Below the pieces are notes generated by a model that saw nothing but the letters and a program-made list of their open reading frames with translations, was not told the origin of the DNA and made no database searches. Of a DNA stretch of 64,000 nt, positions 23,164 through 31,653 are shown one piece after another. Made by a program: the position numbers and the translations under genes. The number at the start of each line of letters is the position of its first letter. Position 1 is the stretch's first letter. Origin of the DNA: Shewanella yunxiaonensis (GTDB taxonomy: Bacteria > Pseudomonadota > Gammaproteobacteria > Enterobacterales > Shewanellaceae); NCBI RefSeq assembly GCF_018223345.1, contig NZ_CP073587.1, positions 2,143,001 through 2,207,000 on the forward strand, read 5' to 3'.

Positions 23164-23898
23164 TTATCCTAAAAATAGCGCATTCAGCAGACCAATAACA
23201 CCGCCAAAGACGCCGCCCCAGACTACCAGCCATCCCAGATGGCGACGGATCATCGTCTGCACCATCTCTTTTACCATTTTTGGGGTGAGTTCTTCTAACC
23301 TTTGGGCCACAATCTGTTGAATTTGACCTCGCATATCTGCCATTACCCCTGGCTTCTCTAACTCCTGTCGCAACAACTCAGTGAACTGTTCGCTGTCAGC
23401 GATCTCTTTTAACGACTGCTGCATCTTTTCGATAAACGGGGCTTTCATTGGCATTAAGGCATCGGTTCCGCCAAACATCGATAACATACCGCCAAATGAC
23501 GACTGTGCAACGGTACTAACGAGCGCATCAAATGCCGGTGCTAAATCGAGTTTACCCAGCAATCCTTTAACATCGAGCAAGGGGGTATCGGATTTTCTGG
23601 AGAGAAACTTATCAATATTGGCTTCAGTGAAAAACTGCTCCATCATCAAATCGGCAATGGCCTGCTTAAACGCTTCAAAGCGTGCTGGAATGACACCTGA
23701 ACCGTAAAGCCCAGGCACCTTTTCAAACAACATGTACACCGCCAGCCAATTAGTCATCGCCCCCGATAAGGCGAATATACCGATGTTCCAAATAATATGG
23801 TTACCAGAAACAGCGCCGATCCCCACCAGTAACAACGCCAGCAAATTGGTAACGACACTCATATTCCAGTTGTCAGATCCTGCCTGTAACTGCTTCAA
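23164..23898 (-). CDS. DUF445 family membrane protein
   Basis: A protein of about 244 residues with hydrophobic segments near the N-terminus (SVVTNLLALLLVGIGAV and a second one) and one at the C-terminus (GWLVVWGGVFGGVIGLLNALFL). The middle is soluble and predicted helical. The layout and GAMTNWLAVYMLF fit DUF445, which has no firm function. I chose the TTG at 23898, because AGGAG lies eight bases before it; the GTG at 23907 would overlap that site, and the ATG at 23865 is the other candidate. Confidence 0.75.
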   Translation of the reverse strand: MKQLQAGSDNWNMSVVTNLLALLLVGIGAVSGNHIIWNIGIFALSGAMTNWLAVYMLFEKVPGLYGSGVIPARFEAFKQAIADLMMEQFFTEANIDKFLSRKSDTPLLDVKGLLGKLDLAPAFDALVSTVAQSSFGGMLSMFGGTDALMPMKAPFIEKMQQSLKEIADSEQFTELLRQELEKPGVMADMRGQIQQIVAQRLEELTPKMVKEMVQTMIRRHLGWLVVWGGVFGGVIGLLNALFLG

Positions 23899-24088
23899 CT
23901 TCAACACTCCTGAATGACAAAACTTAGTAATGTTAGCAACTGCACTAAACTGTTAAAAGAGCCTTAATCTGATATGCCACAGTTAATCTATGCATTGCTT
24001 TACATAAGGTTAAATACCACTGACACCATAAACGCAGTACAATGATCAAGTTAACATTTTTTAGTTTTAGATAGTTCGGGGAACTCAC

Positions 24089-27000
24089 ATGATAGTGTCC
24101 AGACTCCAAGGAATGACCGCCGCTTACAATAAAGTGCCACGGTCAATGCGGATCTCCTTTTGGCTGTTAGCCTGCTACTTGTTATATGCATTACTGTTAG
24201 GTCTGATAACGCCCGCCATTGTCCGCTCAGTCGCACCGGATAAAATGACTCAATTACTGGGACGGCAAGTCGCACTCAAACAGCTTCATATTAATCCGTT
24301 CCTGTTAAAAGTGAGACTGGAAGACTTTGCAATTGCTGGAAAAACAGGTGAACAACCGCTGCTGTCATTGAGCCATGCAGAATTGGAATTCAATTTCTGG
24401 CAATCGGTATTCAATCGGGCCTGGTGTGTCGATCATCTGCAGCTTGATGGATTACAGAGCCAAGTTGCACGCACCACTGATACAAAAGGTAATATCGTTT
24501 TTAACTTTGACGACATTGTAGCCAGGTTACAGTCTCCGGAAACGAAAGAAGCCGCCACAGAGCCAACCCACCAACCCCTTCCTGATTTCCGGATCAAATC
24601 TCTGACTTTGGCACAAAGCCGCTTTGCGTTTTCAGATGCAACAGCCAACATCACTCTGAGTTATCACGATATCAACTTTACCCTGAATAACTTTGGTACT
24701 CGAAACGCTGTCTCAAAAGACGAAATGGTTGCCACAAAACCCAATCAATACCAGATGTCACTAAGCGGGCAAGATAACGGTACCTTAGTCGCAGACGGCC
24801 AGCTGTTATTACAGCCGTTGCAGGTTGACGGCAACTTGCAACTGAATAACATCACGCTACCACCATTCTGGGGTTATGTGCAGCCTATGCTCAAAGCGAA
24901 GCTGACTGAAGGTGCTATCTCGCTCAAAACCCATTATCTGGTGTCACAACAGCCCGATAAGCCGCTGACTTATGCGGTTGATAACACCTATGTTACCGTG
25001 AACAAATTACAATTTGCCGACGGCGATAACCCGGTAATCAAACTGCCAAAACTCAATGTTGGGGAAATCACGTTAACCAGCGAACAGCAGCACGTCAACG
25101 TCGCCGATGTTACGGTGGATGGCCTATGGATCAATAGTCGTTTCGATCAACATGGCCTGGCATTGGCACCATTATTTACGCCGACCTCGTCAACGAAAAC
25201 TGAAGAATCTGCGGCTACTGCAGTTAATAAAGAAGACGCGTCCACATCGAAATGGCTAATTAAACTAGCCGCATTTAACCTTAAAAATGCCGATGTTAAT
25301 GTACACGAGCAACAAATAAGTAAAGGTGTGGATTGGCGCGTATATCCGTTAACGGTAAAAACTGGCAGCATTGACAGTGAGTTATCAGCACCGCTTAACT
25401 ACCAGATTTCGTTGGATATATCTCAGAGCAATGCCAAGGGTAGCGGCGGTAATTTTAGCAGTGAAGGCAGTATCAACCTCGCCAGCAAACAGGCGAGCGG
25501 CAAGCTGACATTGAGTAATCTGTTGCTGAGTCAGTTCCAGCCATACCTGTCACATTATCTGAATATCGAATTACCCAAAGGCCAGGTAAGCAGTGCCGGG
25601 GACTTCAGTGCAGATGCGGATGGACATGCGAGTTACAAGGGTAATGTTGATGTCAGTGATCTCGAAATCAAAGATCTGCAACAACGCCGGCCTTTGCTAA
25701 AGTGGCAACAACTCACCATTGATTCGTTAGATTTTGACGCTGGCAAGAAACAATTGCTGCTTGGTAATGTCACGCTCGATAAACCTTATGCCAAAGTAAC
25801 AATTAACGAAGATCATAGCACCAATATCGGTGAACTCGTGGTCAAACAAGCGTCGGACAAAATGGCCGACACCAAAACGACAACTGCTAAAACCAAACCA
25901 GCGCCAGAAGCGACCAATGACGGCAAGACAGAACAACCGTTTAAAGTAACTGTCGCCAGCATTAACTTTAACAACGGTTCCGCCTTTTTTGCCGACAACT
26001 CACTGACGCCTAACTTTGCGACGGGAATTGAACAACTCCATGGTAAAATCAGTAGTCTGTCCTCTATTCCGGGAACCAAAGCGACCGTAGATATTGCGGG
26101 CAAAATCGATCGTTATGCCCCGATGACCCTAAAAGGGGAAATAAATCCACTTTTGAAACAACCGTACTTAAATTTGGATTTGTTATTCAAAAGCGTCGAA
26201 CTGACAACGGTTAACCCCTACTCCGGTACTTATGCAGGTTATTACATCGATAAAGGGCAGTTAACGCTGGCTCTGAATTATCAGTTAGAAAACAATCACC
26301 TCAATGGTAATAACCATGTTGTCATTGATCAATTGAAACTCGGGAAACCTACAGACTCAAAACTCGCTACAAGTTTGCCCGTCACGCTGGCAATAGCGCT
26401 GCTACAGGACCGGCATGGAGTCATTGATCTCGGTTTACCGGTCTCAGGTGACCTGGATAATCCCGATTTCAGTTTTGGCGGGGTCCTGCTTACGGTGTTA
26501 ACTAATGTGATCACTAAAGCAGTGACAGCCCCCTTCTCCTTCCTTGCCGGATTAATCAGCAGTGATGAGGAACTCAATCTGGTGGCCTTTGATGCAGGTT
26601 CCTCGAAGCTGAGCAAAGCCGAACAGGACAAATTGCAAAAGCTTGCCTCTGCACTTGCGGATCGGCCCAAACTGACACTGAGTATTGAAGCCTCAGTTGA
26701 TCCACAGCCAGATAGTCAAGTGTTAGCAGAACGCAGATTGCAACGGCAATTACTGCAACAGAGTGGCTTAGATAATTTACCTGACGATTTTAGTGCTAGC
26801 CGGATCCCCGCATCAGGGAAACTGACAGATGCGTTGTTAGCATTGTATCAAAAGCAATTTAATATCGACCCCACTATCGAAAAAGCAAAAGCGGAGAAGG
26901 CTGCTACTGACGATAAAGGCAAGGTTGACACAAATAAGCTGACCACGCTGTGGCACATCGGTCTCTACAATCAGCTGTTAAATGCCGAGACTATCACTGA

Positions 27001-27160
27001 CGCTGACCTAGGAAATCTGGCGCAACGTCGTAGTCAGTCAGTTAAAGCATTTTTAGTCGACAATGCAGCAGTTGCTCCTGAGCGGGTATTTTTATTAGAC
27101 AGTAAAACCAAACTGAATAGATCCAAAGCTGAGGCACAGTTGAGTCTTAGTGCAAATTAA
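24089..27160 (+). CDS. DUF748 (AsmA-like) large envelope protein
   Basis: A 1023-residue protein with one N-terminal membrane segment (about residues 24-46) and a long periplasmic part. The pattern LGRQVALKQLHINPFLLKVRL and the following repeated beta-rich segments fit DUF748, part of the AsmA-like group linked to lipid transport between membranes. A low-complexity linker rich in Thr, Lys and Ala lies near residues 595-620. After about residue 825 there is an OmpA-like stretch starting FDAGSSKLSKAEQ. The ATG follows a GGGGA site. The RDD gene begins 17 bases downstream. Confidence 0.82.
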   Translation: MIVSRLQGMTAAYNKVPRSMRISFWLLACYLLYALLLGLITPAIVRSVAPDKMTQLLGRQVALKQLHINPFLLKVRLEDFAIAGKTGEQPLLSLSHAELEFNFWQSVFNRAWCVDHLQLDGLQSQVARTTDTKGNIVFNFDDIVARLQSPETKEAATEPTHQPLPDFRIKSLTLAQSRFAFSDATANITLSYHDINFTLNNFGTRNAVSKDEMVATKPNQYQMSLSGQDNGTLVADGQLLLQPLQVDGNLQLNNITLPPFWGYVQPMLKAKLTEGAISLKTHYLVSQQPDKPLTYAVDNTYVTVNKLQFADGDNPVIKLPKLNVGEITLTSEQQHVNVADVTVDGLWINSRFDQHGLALAPLFTPTSSTKTEESAATAVNKEDASTSKWLIKLAAFNLKNADVNVHEQQISKGVDWRVYPLTVKTGSIDSELSAPLNYQISLDISQSNAKGSGGNFSSEGSINLASKQASGKLTLSNLLLSQFQPYLSHYLNIELPKGQVSSAGDFSADADGHASYKGNVDVSDLEIKDLQQRRPLLKWQQLTIDSLDFDAGKKQLLLGNVTLDKPYAKVTINEDHSTNIGELVVKQASDKMADTKTTTAKTKPAPEATNDGKTEQPFKVTVASINFNNGSAFFADNSLTPNFATGIEQLHGKISSLSSIPGTKATVDIAGKIDRYAPMTLKGEINPLLKQPYLNLDLLFKSVELTTVNPYSGTYAGYYIDKGQLTLALNYQLENNHLNGNNHVVIDQLKLGKPTDSKLATSLPVTLAIALLQDRHGVIDLGLPVSGDLDNPDFSFGGVLLTVLTNVITKAVTAPFSFLAGLISSDEELNLVAFDAGSSKLSKAEQDKLQKLASALADRPKLTLSIEASVDPQPDSQVLAERRLQRQLLQQSGLDNLPDDFSASRIPASGKLTDALLALYQKQFNIDPTIEKAKAEKAATDDKGKVDTNKLTTLWHIGLYNQLLNAETITDADLGNLAQRRSQSVKAFLVDNAAVAPERVFLLDSKTKLNRSKAEAQLSLSAN

Positions 27161-27177
27161 CCGTAGGAGAACCACTA

Positions 27178-27627
27178 GTGGCGGATGTTAAGTCAGAAGC
27201 AATGTCGTATCAATATGTGGGCTTTGGGGAACGCTTTGCCGCAACCATGATAGATGTTCTGTTGCTACTGATAATAACGCTGCCACTCAGTATCTGGATA
27301 TACGGTGACAAGCTGGTATCAGATACCAGCTTGATCCATGGCCCCGCAGATATCATCATCAACTATCTGGTGCCACCACTGTTAGTGCTACTGTTCTGGA
27401 GATACCGTTCAGCGACACCGGGAAAAATGTTGATTAAGGCTACAATCGTGGATGCCGAGAGTCTTAAAAAACCCTCAATGCGCCAATGGATTATCCGATA
27501 TCTGGGCTATATTCCGGCAATGTTACCGTTATGCCTGGGTTTAGCATGGGTCGCATTCGATCCCCGAAAACAAGGATGGCATGACAAACTGGCAGGTACA
27601 GTTGTCATAAAGCATATAGGGTATTGA
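27178..27627 (+). CDS. RDD family membrane protein
   Basis: A 149-residue protein with three or four hydrophobic segments. The family features are visible: GFGERFAATMIDVLLL at the start (the R and D of RDD) and FDPRKQGWHDKLAGTVV at the end. The start is GTG at 27178 after an AGGAGA site. RDD proteins have no single known role; some affect ion transport or the assembly of partner proteins. It is in an apparent operon with the DUF748 gene. Confidence 0.85.
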   Translation: MADVKSEAMSYQYVGFGERFAATMIDVLLLLIITLPLSIWIYGDKLVSDTSLIHGPADIIINYLVPPLLVLLFWRYRSATPGKMLIKATIVDAESLKKPSMRQWIIRYLGYIPAMLPLCLGLAWVAFDPRKQGWHDKLAGTVVIKHIGY

Positions 27628-27686
27628 ACCTTACCCATTTTTAAATCTCATATAAAGATACACGTTTTAAAAGGAATTCTTCATTT

Positions 27687-28199
27687 ATGCGCCCGTTGCT
27701 GTTGCTTGCTACGCCATTAATACTTTGCGCTTGTTCTTCTGAACCCGATCCACAGGCATTAGCAGGAAAGCTGACTGACAGTTTTCAGACTGAGATAAAA
27801 AGTGATGGCATGAAGCTGTTTACCTATAGTATTGAAACTATTAACCGTCACCGTAATCAGCAACAACGGCGAGCAATGAACGATGATAGGCAACAATCCC
27901 CAACTGGCATGCCCGACAGACAAAGGACCAGGCAACCACAGGATAATATGGGCAATCAACAAATCAATCGTAGCTCACGCCGCAGTGATTCCGAGAACAA
28001 ACAGATGACACAAGAACTGGAGTTCGGACTAAAAAAAACATTGGAAGCCAATCAATATTGTCGTGACGGCTATTATGAGCTTGAACGGTTGGTATTGAAT
28101 GACCGGGCAGAATTACGCGGCGAGTGCCATGAAGGCGCGACCGATAAAGATATCCAACGTTTTGGCTATGGGAAATTCACTTCTCAGAAAACAGAATAG
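27687..28199 (+). CDS. Hypothetical lipoprotein
   Basis: I do not recognise this 170-residue protein. It has a short hydrophobic signal ending LILCAC, a plausible lipobox with Cys16 as the lipidated residue. The centre (about 55-110) is very rich in Gln, Arg, Asn and Asp and probably disordered. The C-terminal part has two cysteines (YCRDGYYEL and GECHEG) that could form a disulfide. An AAGGAA ribosome-binding site precedes the ATG. It is 59 bases after the RDD gene and may belong to the same envelope operon. Confidence 0.7.
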   Translation: MRPLLLLATPLILCACSSEPDPQALAGKLTDSFQTEIKSDGMKLFTYSIETINRHRNQQQRRAMNDDRQQSPTGMPDRQRTRQPQDNMGNQQINRSSRRSDSENKQMTQELEFGLKKTLEANQYCRDGYYELERLVLNDRAELRGECHEGATDKDIQRFGYGKFTSQKTE

Positions 28200-28352
28200 A
28201 GTGAATGCGTTATATAAAAAATAGGAAAATCGTTTAAATTTTTATTGGTAATCAAGCGGCGGGAAATTAAAGTCCGGTTATAAATATTCAATTTATTTTA
28301 ATAGCAGCCTTAGTCACTCTGATAATCGGTAATAAATAAACCATTGGGGAAT

Positions 28353-28378
28353 AAAAAAACGCGGCATTTTGCCGCGTC
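28353..28378 (-). terminator. Terminator of the csp gene
   Basis: ACGCGGC and GCCGCGT form a 7-bp stem around ATTTT. On the reverse strand the stem is followed by seven T. It lies about 30 bases after the csp stop. Confidence 0.88.
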
Positions 28379-28407
28379 TTTTTCGAATTTCTATAATAGA
28401 AATTATA

Positions 28408-28617
28408 TTAGCTGATTACAGTTACGTTTTCAGCTTGTGGACCTTTCTGGCCCTGAGTAACGGTGAAAGAAACTTTCTGACCTTCGTCCAGAGTTTTGAA
28501 ACCTTCAGAGTTGATAGCACGGAAGTGTACGAATACGTCTGGACCTGATTCCTGAGCGATGAAGCCGAAACCTTTGTCAGCGTTAAACCATTTAACAACA
28601 CCAGTTACTTGAGACAT
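28408..28617 (-). CDS. Cold shock protein, CspA family
   Basis: A 69-residue cold-shock domain protein that binds single-stranded RNA and DNA. The RNP motifs are KGFGFI and VFVHF. It is closer to the CspA/CspC/CspE group than the cspD product in this window. The start is the ATG at 28617 with AGGA upstream; the frame extends ten codons further without support. It has its own promoter and a leader of about 130 bases, as seen in cold-inducible csp genes. Confidence 0.93.
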   Translation of the reverse strand: MSQVTGVVKWFNADKGFGFIAQESGPDVFVHFRAINSEGFKTLDEGQKVSFTVTQGQKGPQAENVTVIS

Positions 28618-28753
28618 AGTCTTAATCCTGTAACAAAAACAATACATAAGCCTTAACGGCGGTGGAGCTGAAAATGCCGGTATTATTTATGCTAACAGGA
28701 CGAACAAGTCGTTTTGAACACATAAAAATAAGCCCAACTTTCAAGCCTCCATG

Positions 28754-28781
28754 ACTATAAATCATTCCCTAAAGAAGTCAA
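28754..28781 (-). promoter_or_regulatory. Sigma-70-type promoter of the csp gene
   Basis: On the reverse strand TTGACT (28781-28776) and TATAGT (28759-28754) are separated by 16 bases. Transcription would start near 28747, giving an untranslated leader of about 130 bases. Confidence 0.6.
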
Positions 28782-28853
28782 CTGACTTCGTAAATAGAGC
28801 ATTAAAATCTGCGCCATAAAGCTAAATTTAAATTTCTCAATACGACTTTATGC

Positions 28854-29657
28854 TTATATATGCCGCTTAAACAGCTCAATACAAAAATCCAGTTCACAAT
28901 TGACACCGAGCGCTTCCATTTGAGCTATCTGTTCCGCAGTAAATTTCCACAAATATGGGGTCATCTGTAAAAAGCTACGGCTACACTCTCCTGCTGGCGT
29001 ATGCAGCATCCATTGCAGTCGTTCCTGATGTTGCAATACAAAACCCGGTATTTTCCCTTCACTTAAAGGATGTTCTCTCGGAGCATCATAGATGATCTCT
29101 TTTAATGCGTAATGATGCATTGGCCCTGCCGTCACACTCAGGTAATAGCCGCCAGGTCGACAAACTCTAACGAGTTCAGTTGCTGCGGCAGGGGCGAAAA
29201 TCTTAAGCAGCAGATCAAAACTATTGTCGGCAAAAGGCATATCAAAAGCACTTGCAACACAAAACTGCAAATTTGCATAACGCTTTGCGGCATAACGAAT
29301 GGCTGTTTTTGAAATATCCATGCCCTGCAGATTGGCATTGGTAGCACTTTGTAACCGCTGGCTGTAATACCCCTCACCACAACCCACATCGAGGATATCT
29401 GGACAGATGAGCCCCAAGTCTTTAGCTAACGCATTAATACGATCACTTAACGGCTGATAATAGCCAGCATCGAGGAAAACTCGACGGGCAGTCATCATCT
29501 GCTGATTATCACCGGGATCGAGTGACCGCTTTTTATTAACCGGCAGCAGATTGACGTAACCTTCCTTCGCCACATCAAAGCAATGGCGCTGTTCGCAGCG
29601 CCATTGCTTATTATCTAGGACTAACGCCTTACGGCAGATAGGACATTCATAATTCAT
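28854..29657 (-). CDS. rlmA: 23S rRNA (guanine-N1) methyltransferase, RlmA type
   Basis: A 267-residue SAM-dependent methyltransferase. E. coli RlmA(I) methylates G745 of 23S rRNA. The N-terminal zinc-binding group C5, C8, C21 and H25 is present (YECPIC, CEQRH), followed by the SAM-binding motif ILDVGCGEGYYS near residue 88. The next gene upstream on the same strand is an unrecognised protein 22 bases or more away, suggesting an operon. Confidence 0.92.
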   Translation of the reverse strand: MNYECPICRKALVLDNKQWRCEQRHCFDVAKEGYVNLLPVNKKRSLDPGDNQQMMTARRVFLDAGYYQPLSDRINALAKDLGLICPDILDVGCGEGYYSQRLQSATNANLQGMDISKTAIRYAAKRYANLQFCVASAFDMPFADNSFDLLLKIFAPAAATELVRVCRPGGYYLSVTAGPMHHYALKEIIYDAPREHPLSEGKIPGFVLQHQERLQWMLHTPAGECSRSFLQMTPYLWKFTAEQIAQMEALGVNCELDFCIELFKRHI

Positions 29658-29678
29658 TTTATTCTCTCAGGTTAACGA

Positions 29679-30506
29679 TCAGTGTTCGCTGTCGTCACCA
29701 GCAAGCGCCTTCACCATTGCCGTCAACTCAGGAGGCGCCAATAATTCATAACATTCGAGTATACGTTGTAGTTGGTCATCGCCTATCTGGTTAGCACTAT
29801 AGCGATAGCTGTGACGACTCAACGCCTGGTTATAACAATGCACCAACCATTGCCGTTTTTGTTCCAACTGATCTTGCAATTGCAACAATGTTTCCACATC
29901 ATCTGGTAACAATTCCAATGCAAATCGGCGTTGGTAACTTTTGAGTCGATAACTCGCCTGCAAAAGTTCAGCGAGTTGTACTGCCAGCTCTACCGCTCCC
30001 GCGTTGAAATCTGGGGCTACCGCTAATACAGCCCTTGCTTGCTGTATGGGCTGTGGTTGCTTGAAAAGACGCTGATCAGCCTCAAGTGATATCAACTGAA
30101 ATGCCTCAGTCTCTAGGGAGAAACAAATATTGTCAGTAGTTTGCAGATACAAGGTAATCCCTTGTCGTAACTCAGCGATGGCAACCGTATTACTTTTTCC
30201 GGGAATCGTATAAAGTCTTACCCCCTGACCAAACGTTCTGACCATCGCATCAGTTTTCATCTGTTGGCGATCGTCAGACAGTAATGTTTGCTGCAAAAAA
30301 GGTTGAGTGCGTAGCAGGCTGCTAACGCCATTTCCCGCATTTTCCCCAACGACCCACTCCAATATCGGAAGACTTGACAGTTCCAGCAACACAAAATCAC
30401 TAAACTTCGCTGGGACTTTCAGCTCGAGTCGCTGAGGGCCCGAGGTCACTATTGCAGAGGCAGACGCAAAATACTGACTTAACATACCCATTACCCATGG
30501 AAACAA
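29679..30506 (-). CDS. Hypothetical protein upstream of rlmA
   Basis: I do not recognise this protein. It has no signal peptide, membrane segment or catalytic motif that I can see. The C-terminal third is helical and charged, with likely coiled-coil character (LLQLQDQLEQKRQWL). The frame is open back to a TTG at 30581 (300 aa), which has no ribosome-binding site. I prefer the TTG at 30506 (275 aa), seven bases after AGGTGG; ATG codons at 30491 and 30485 are alternatives. It lies between the frameshifted kinase and rlmA, all reverse, with 21 bases to rlmA. Confidence 0.6.
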   Translation of the reverse strand: MFPWVMGMLSQYFASASAIVTSGPQRLELKVPAKFSDFVLLELSSLPILEWVVGENAGNGVSSLLRTQPFLQQTLLSDDRQQMKTDAMVRTFGQGVRLYTIPGKSNTVAIAELRQGITLYLQTTDNICFSLETEAFQLISLEADQRLFKQPQPIQQARAVLAVAPDFNAGAVELAVQLAELLQASYRLKSYQRRFALELLPDDVETLLQLQDQLEQKRQWLVHCYNQALSRHSYRYSANQIGDDQLQRILECYELLAPPELTAMVKALAGDDSEH

Positions 30507-30641
30507 CGTTTGTCCACCTGACACTGTCGTCCGGCAAGCACCATTGTAATGTTTAATTGTTAATGGATCATCCGGTAACAACTAAACATTTAGGCGCGTT
30601 CATACCTGTCGCCTATATACCTTGAAATCAGTCTGTTGGCG

Positions 30642-31162
30642 TCAGTAAAAAGCATCGGTATCCACTAAAAATGTTTTAACCGTCTTAATCGAAGTTAGAT
30701 GATATACATGCTTGCTACTGGCAGCATCATTAACAAACTTACGATAGGCAGGGGAGAGTTTTTTGTGACACAACCATAAAACACGGTAGCTATTAATTGA
30801 CCCTTTCAAAATCGGACTAAGTTCTGACCATCCTTCAGGATTAATAAAAATGCCTTTGAACAATCGCTTAGTGACCCAAAGAAAATGCCATACAAGCGGT
30901 AGGTCGATGTAAATTAACGTGTCGGCTGCGGCAAACCTTTCCCATGCAGATTGCATACAGCCAAAACCATCGATAATCCACGTATCCTGTTTGAGCAGTT
31001 CAGCATGAAGTTTTAAATACTCTTTATGAGATATTTCCTCACCACCAGGAAGATACTGAATTTTATCAAGCGCATAAAGCGGTAATTGCGTGACTTGAGT
31101 CAACTGCCTGGCCAGGTTGACTTCCCTCCCCCAGCATTTCCAAATATCGCTACTTTTTTCAT
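30642..31162 (-). pseudogene. Frameshifted P-loop kinase (adenylate-kinase-like / topology modulation type)
   Basis: The ATG at 31162 follows an AGAAGG site and begins MKKVAIFGNAGGGKST, a complete Walker A motif. This frame then reads WPGS and stops. One frame over, the sequence carries on as LARQL, then PLYALDKIQYLPGGEE, WIIDGFG and DTLIYIDLPL, as expected for this kinase-like family. Adding one base after the ACC at 31117-31115 (ACC TGG to ACC CTG) would restore a single protein of about 173 residues. The 153-residue downstream piece alone lacks the nucleotide-binding loop. It is either a recent pseudogene or a sequencing error. Confidence 0.85.
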
Positions 31163-31653
31163 AAGGCCTTCTAAGCGTATCGGTACCTAAGAGGCGAAAA
31201 ATTAAAACCCGCCTCTACGGCGGGCTTACGATCCAGTGACACACCAAAACCCACCATTCCCTACGGAATGATGGTAATAATACTGAAAAACTGATCCGGT
31301 ATTTTTGTTTGTATGACATGGTAATGGTGCCTATTAGATGACAAAGTCAACCATTAGTTTGTGTCTTCCCTTTCCTTTGACTGAAAGTCATCAACGCTTG
31401 GGGCATTTTTCTAACCATGAACCGCCCAGACAGCACTCAATACGAACAAGAAATTTATGGGTGAAGCGTGGTATGCTGCAACCACAAAGACTGCACCATA
31501 CCGCCAACCGCGATTTAGTGCCGTTCAAAAATTTGAGGCAAATGAGATGAGTAATCGATAGCGGTTTATAAAGCCGCAGCCAGAAATCACGCCTTCTCAT
31601 AAAGCTAATAGATACATATAGATAAATGATCAAATAAAAGGATTTTATCCGCA
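31163..31653. other. Gap before sbcB with no recognised gene
   Basis: This 491-base gap lies between the broken kinase and sbcB. It contains two hairpins at 31208-31225 and 31251-31274, both with a CTAC-type loop. Small frames exist (for example 31338-31550), but none resembles a known protein. It may hold a decayed gene or a small RNA. The sbcB promoter should be near its right end, where the sequence is AT-rich (about 31595-31640). Confidence 0.5.
31195..31225 (-). terminator. Reverse-strand terminator with no assigned gene
   Basis: CCCGCC and GGCGGG pair around TCTAC. On the reverse strand the hairpin is followed by TTTTAATTTTT. No reverse gene lies immediately upstream of it, so the transcript it ends is unknown. 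Confidence 0.6.

Noticed and set aside
31338..31550. 70-codon forward frame in the gap before sbcB
   Set aside because: No family similarity, no ribosome-binding site and odd composition; kept only as part of the gap description.
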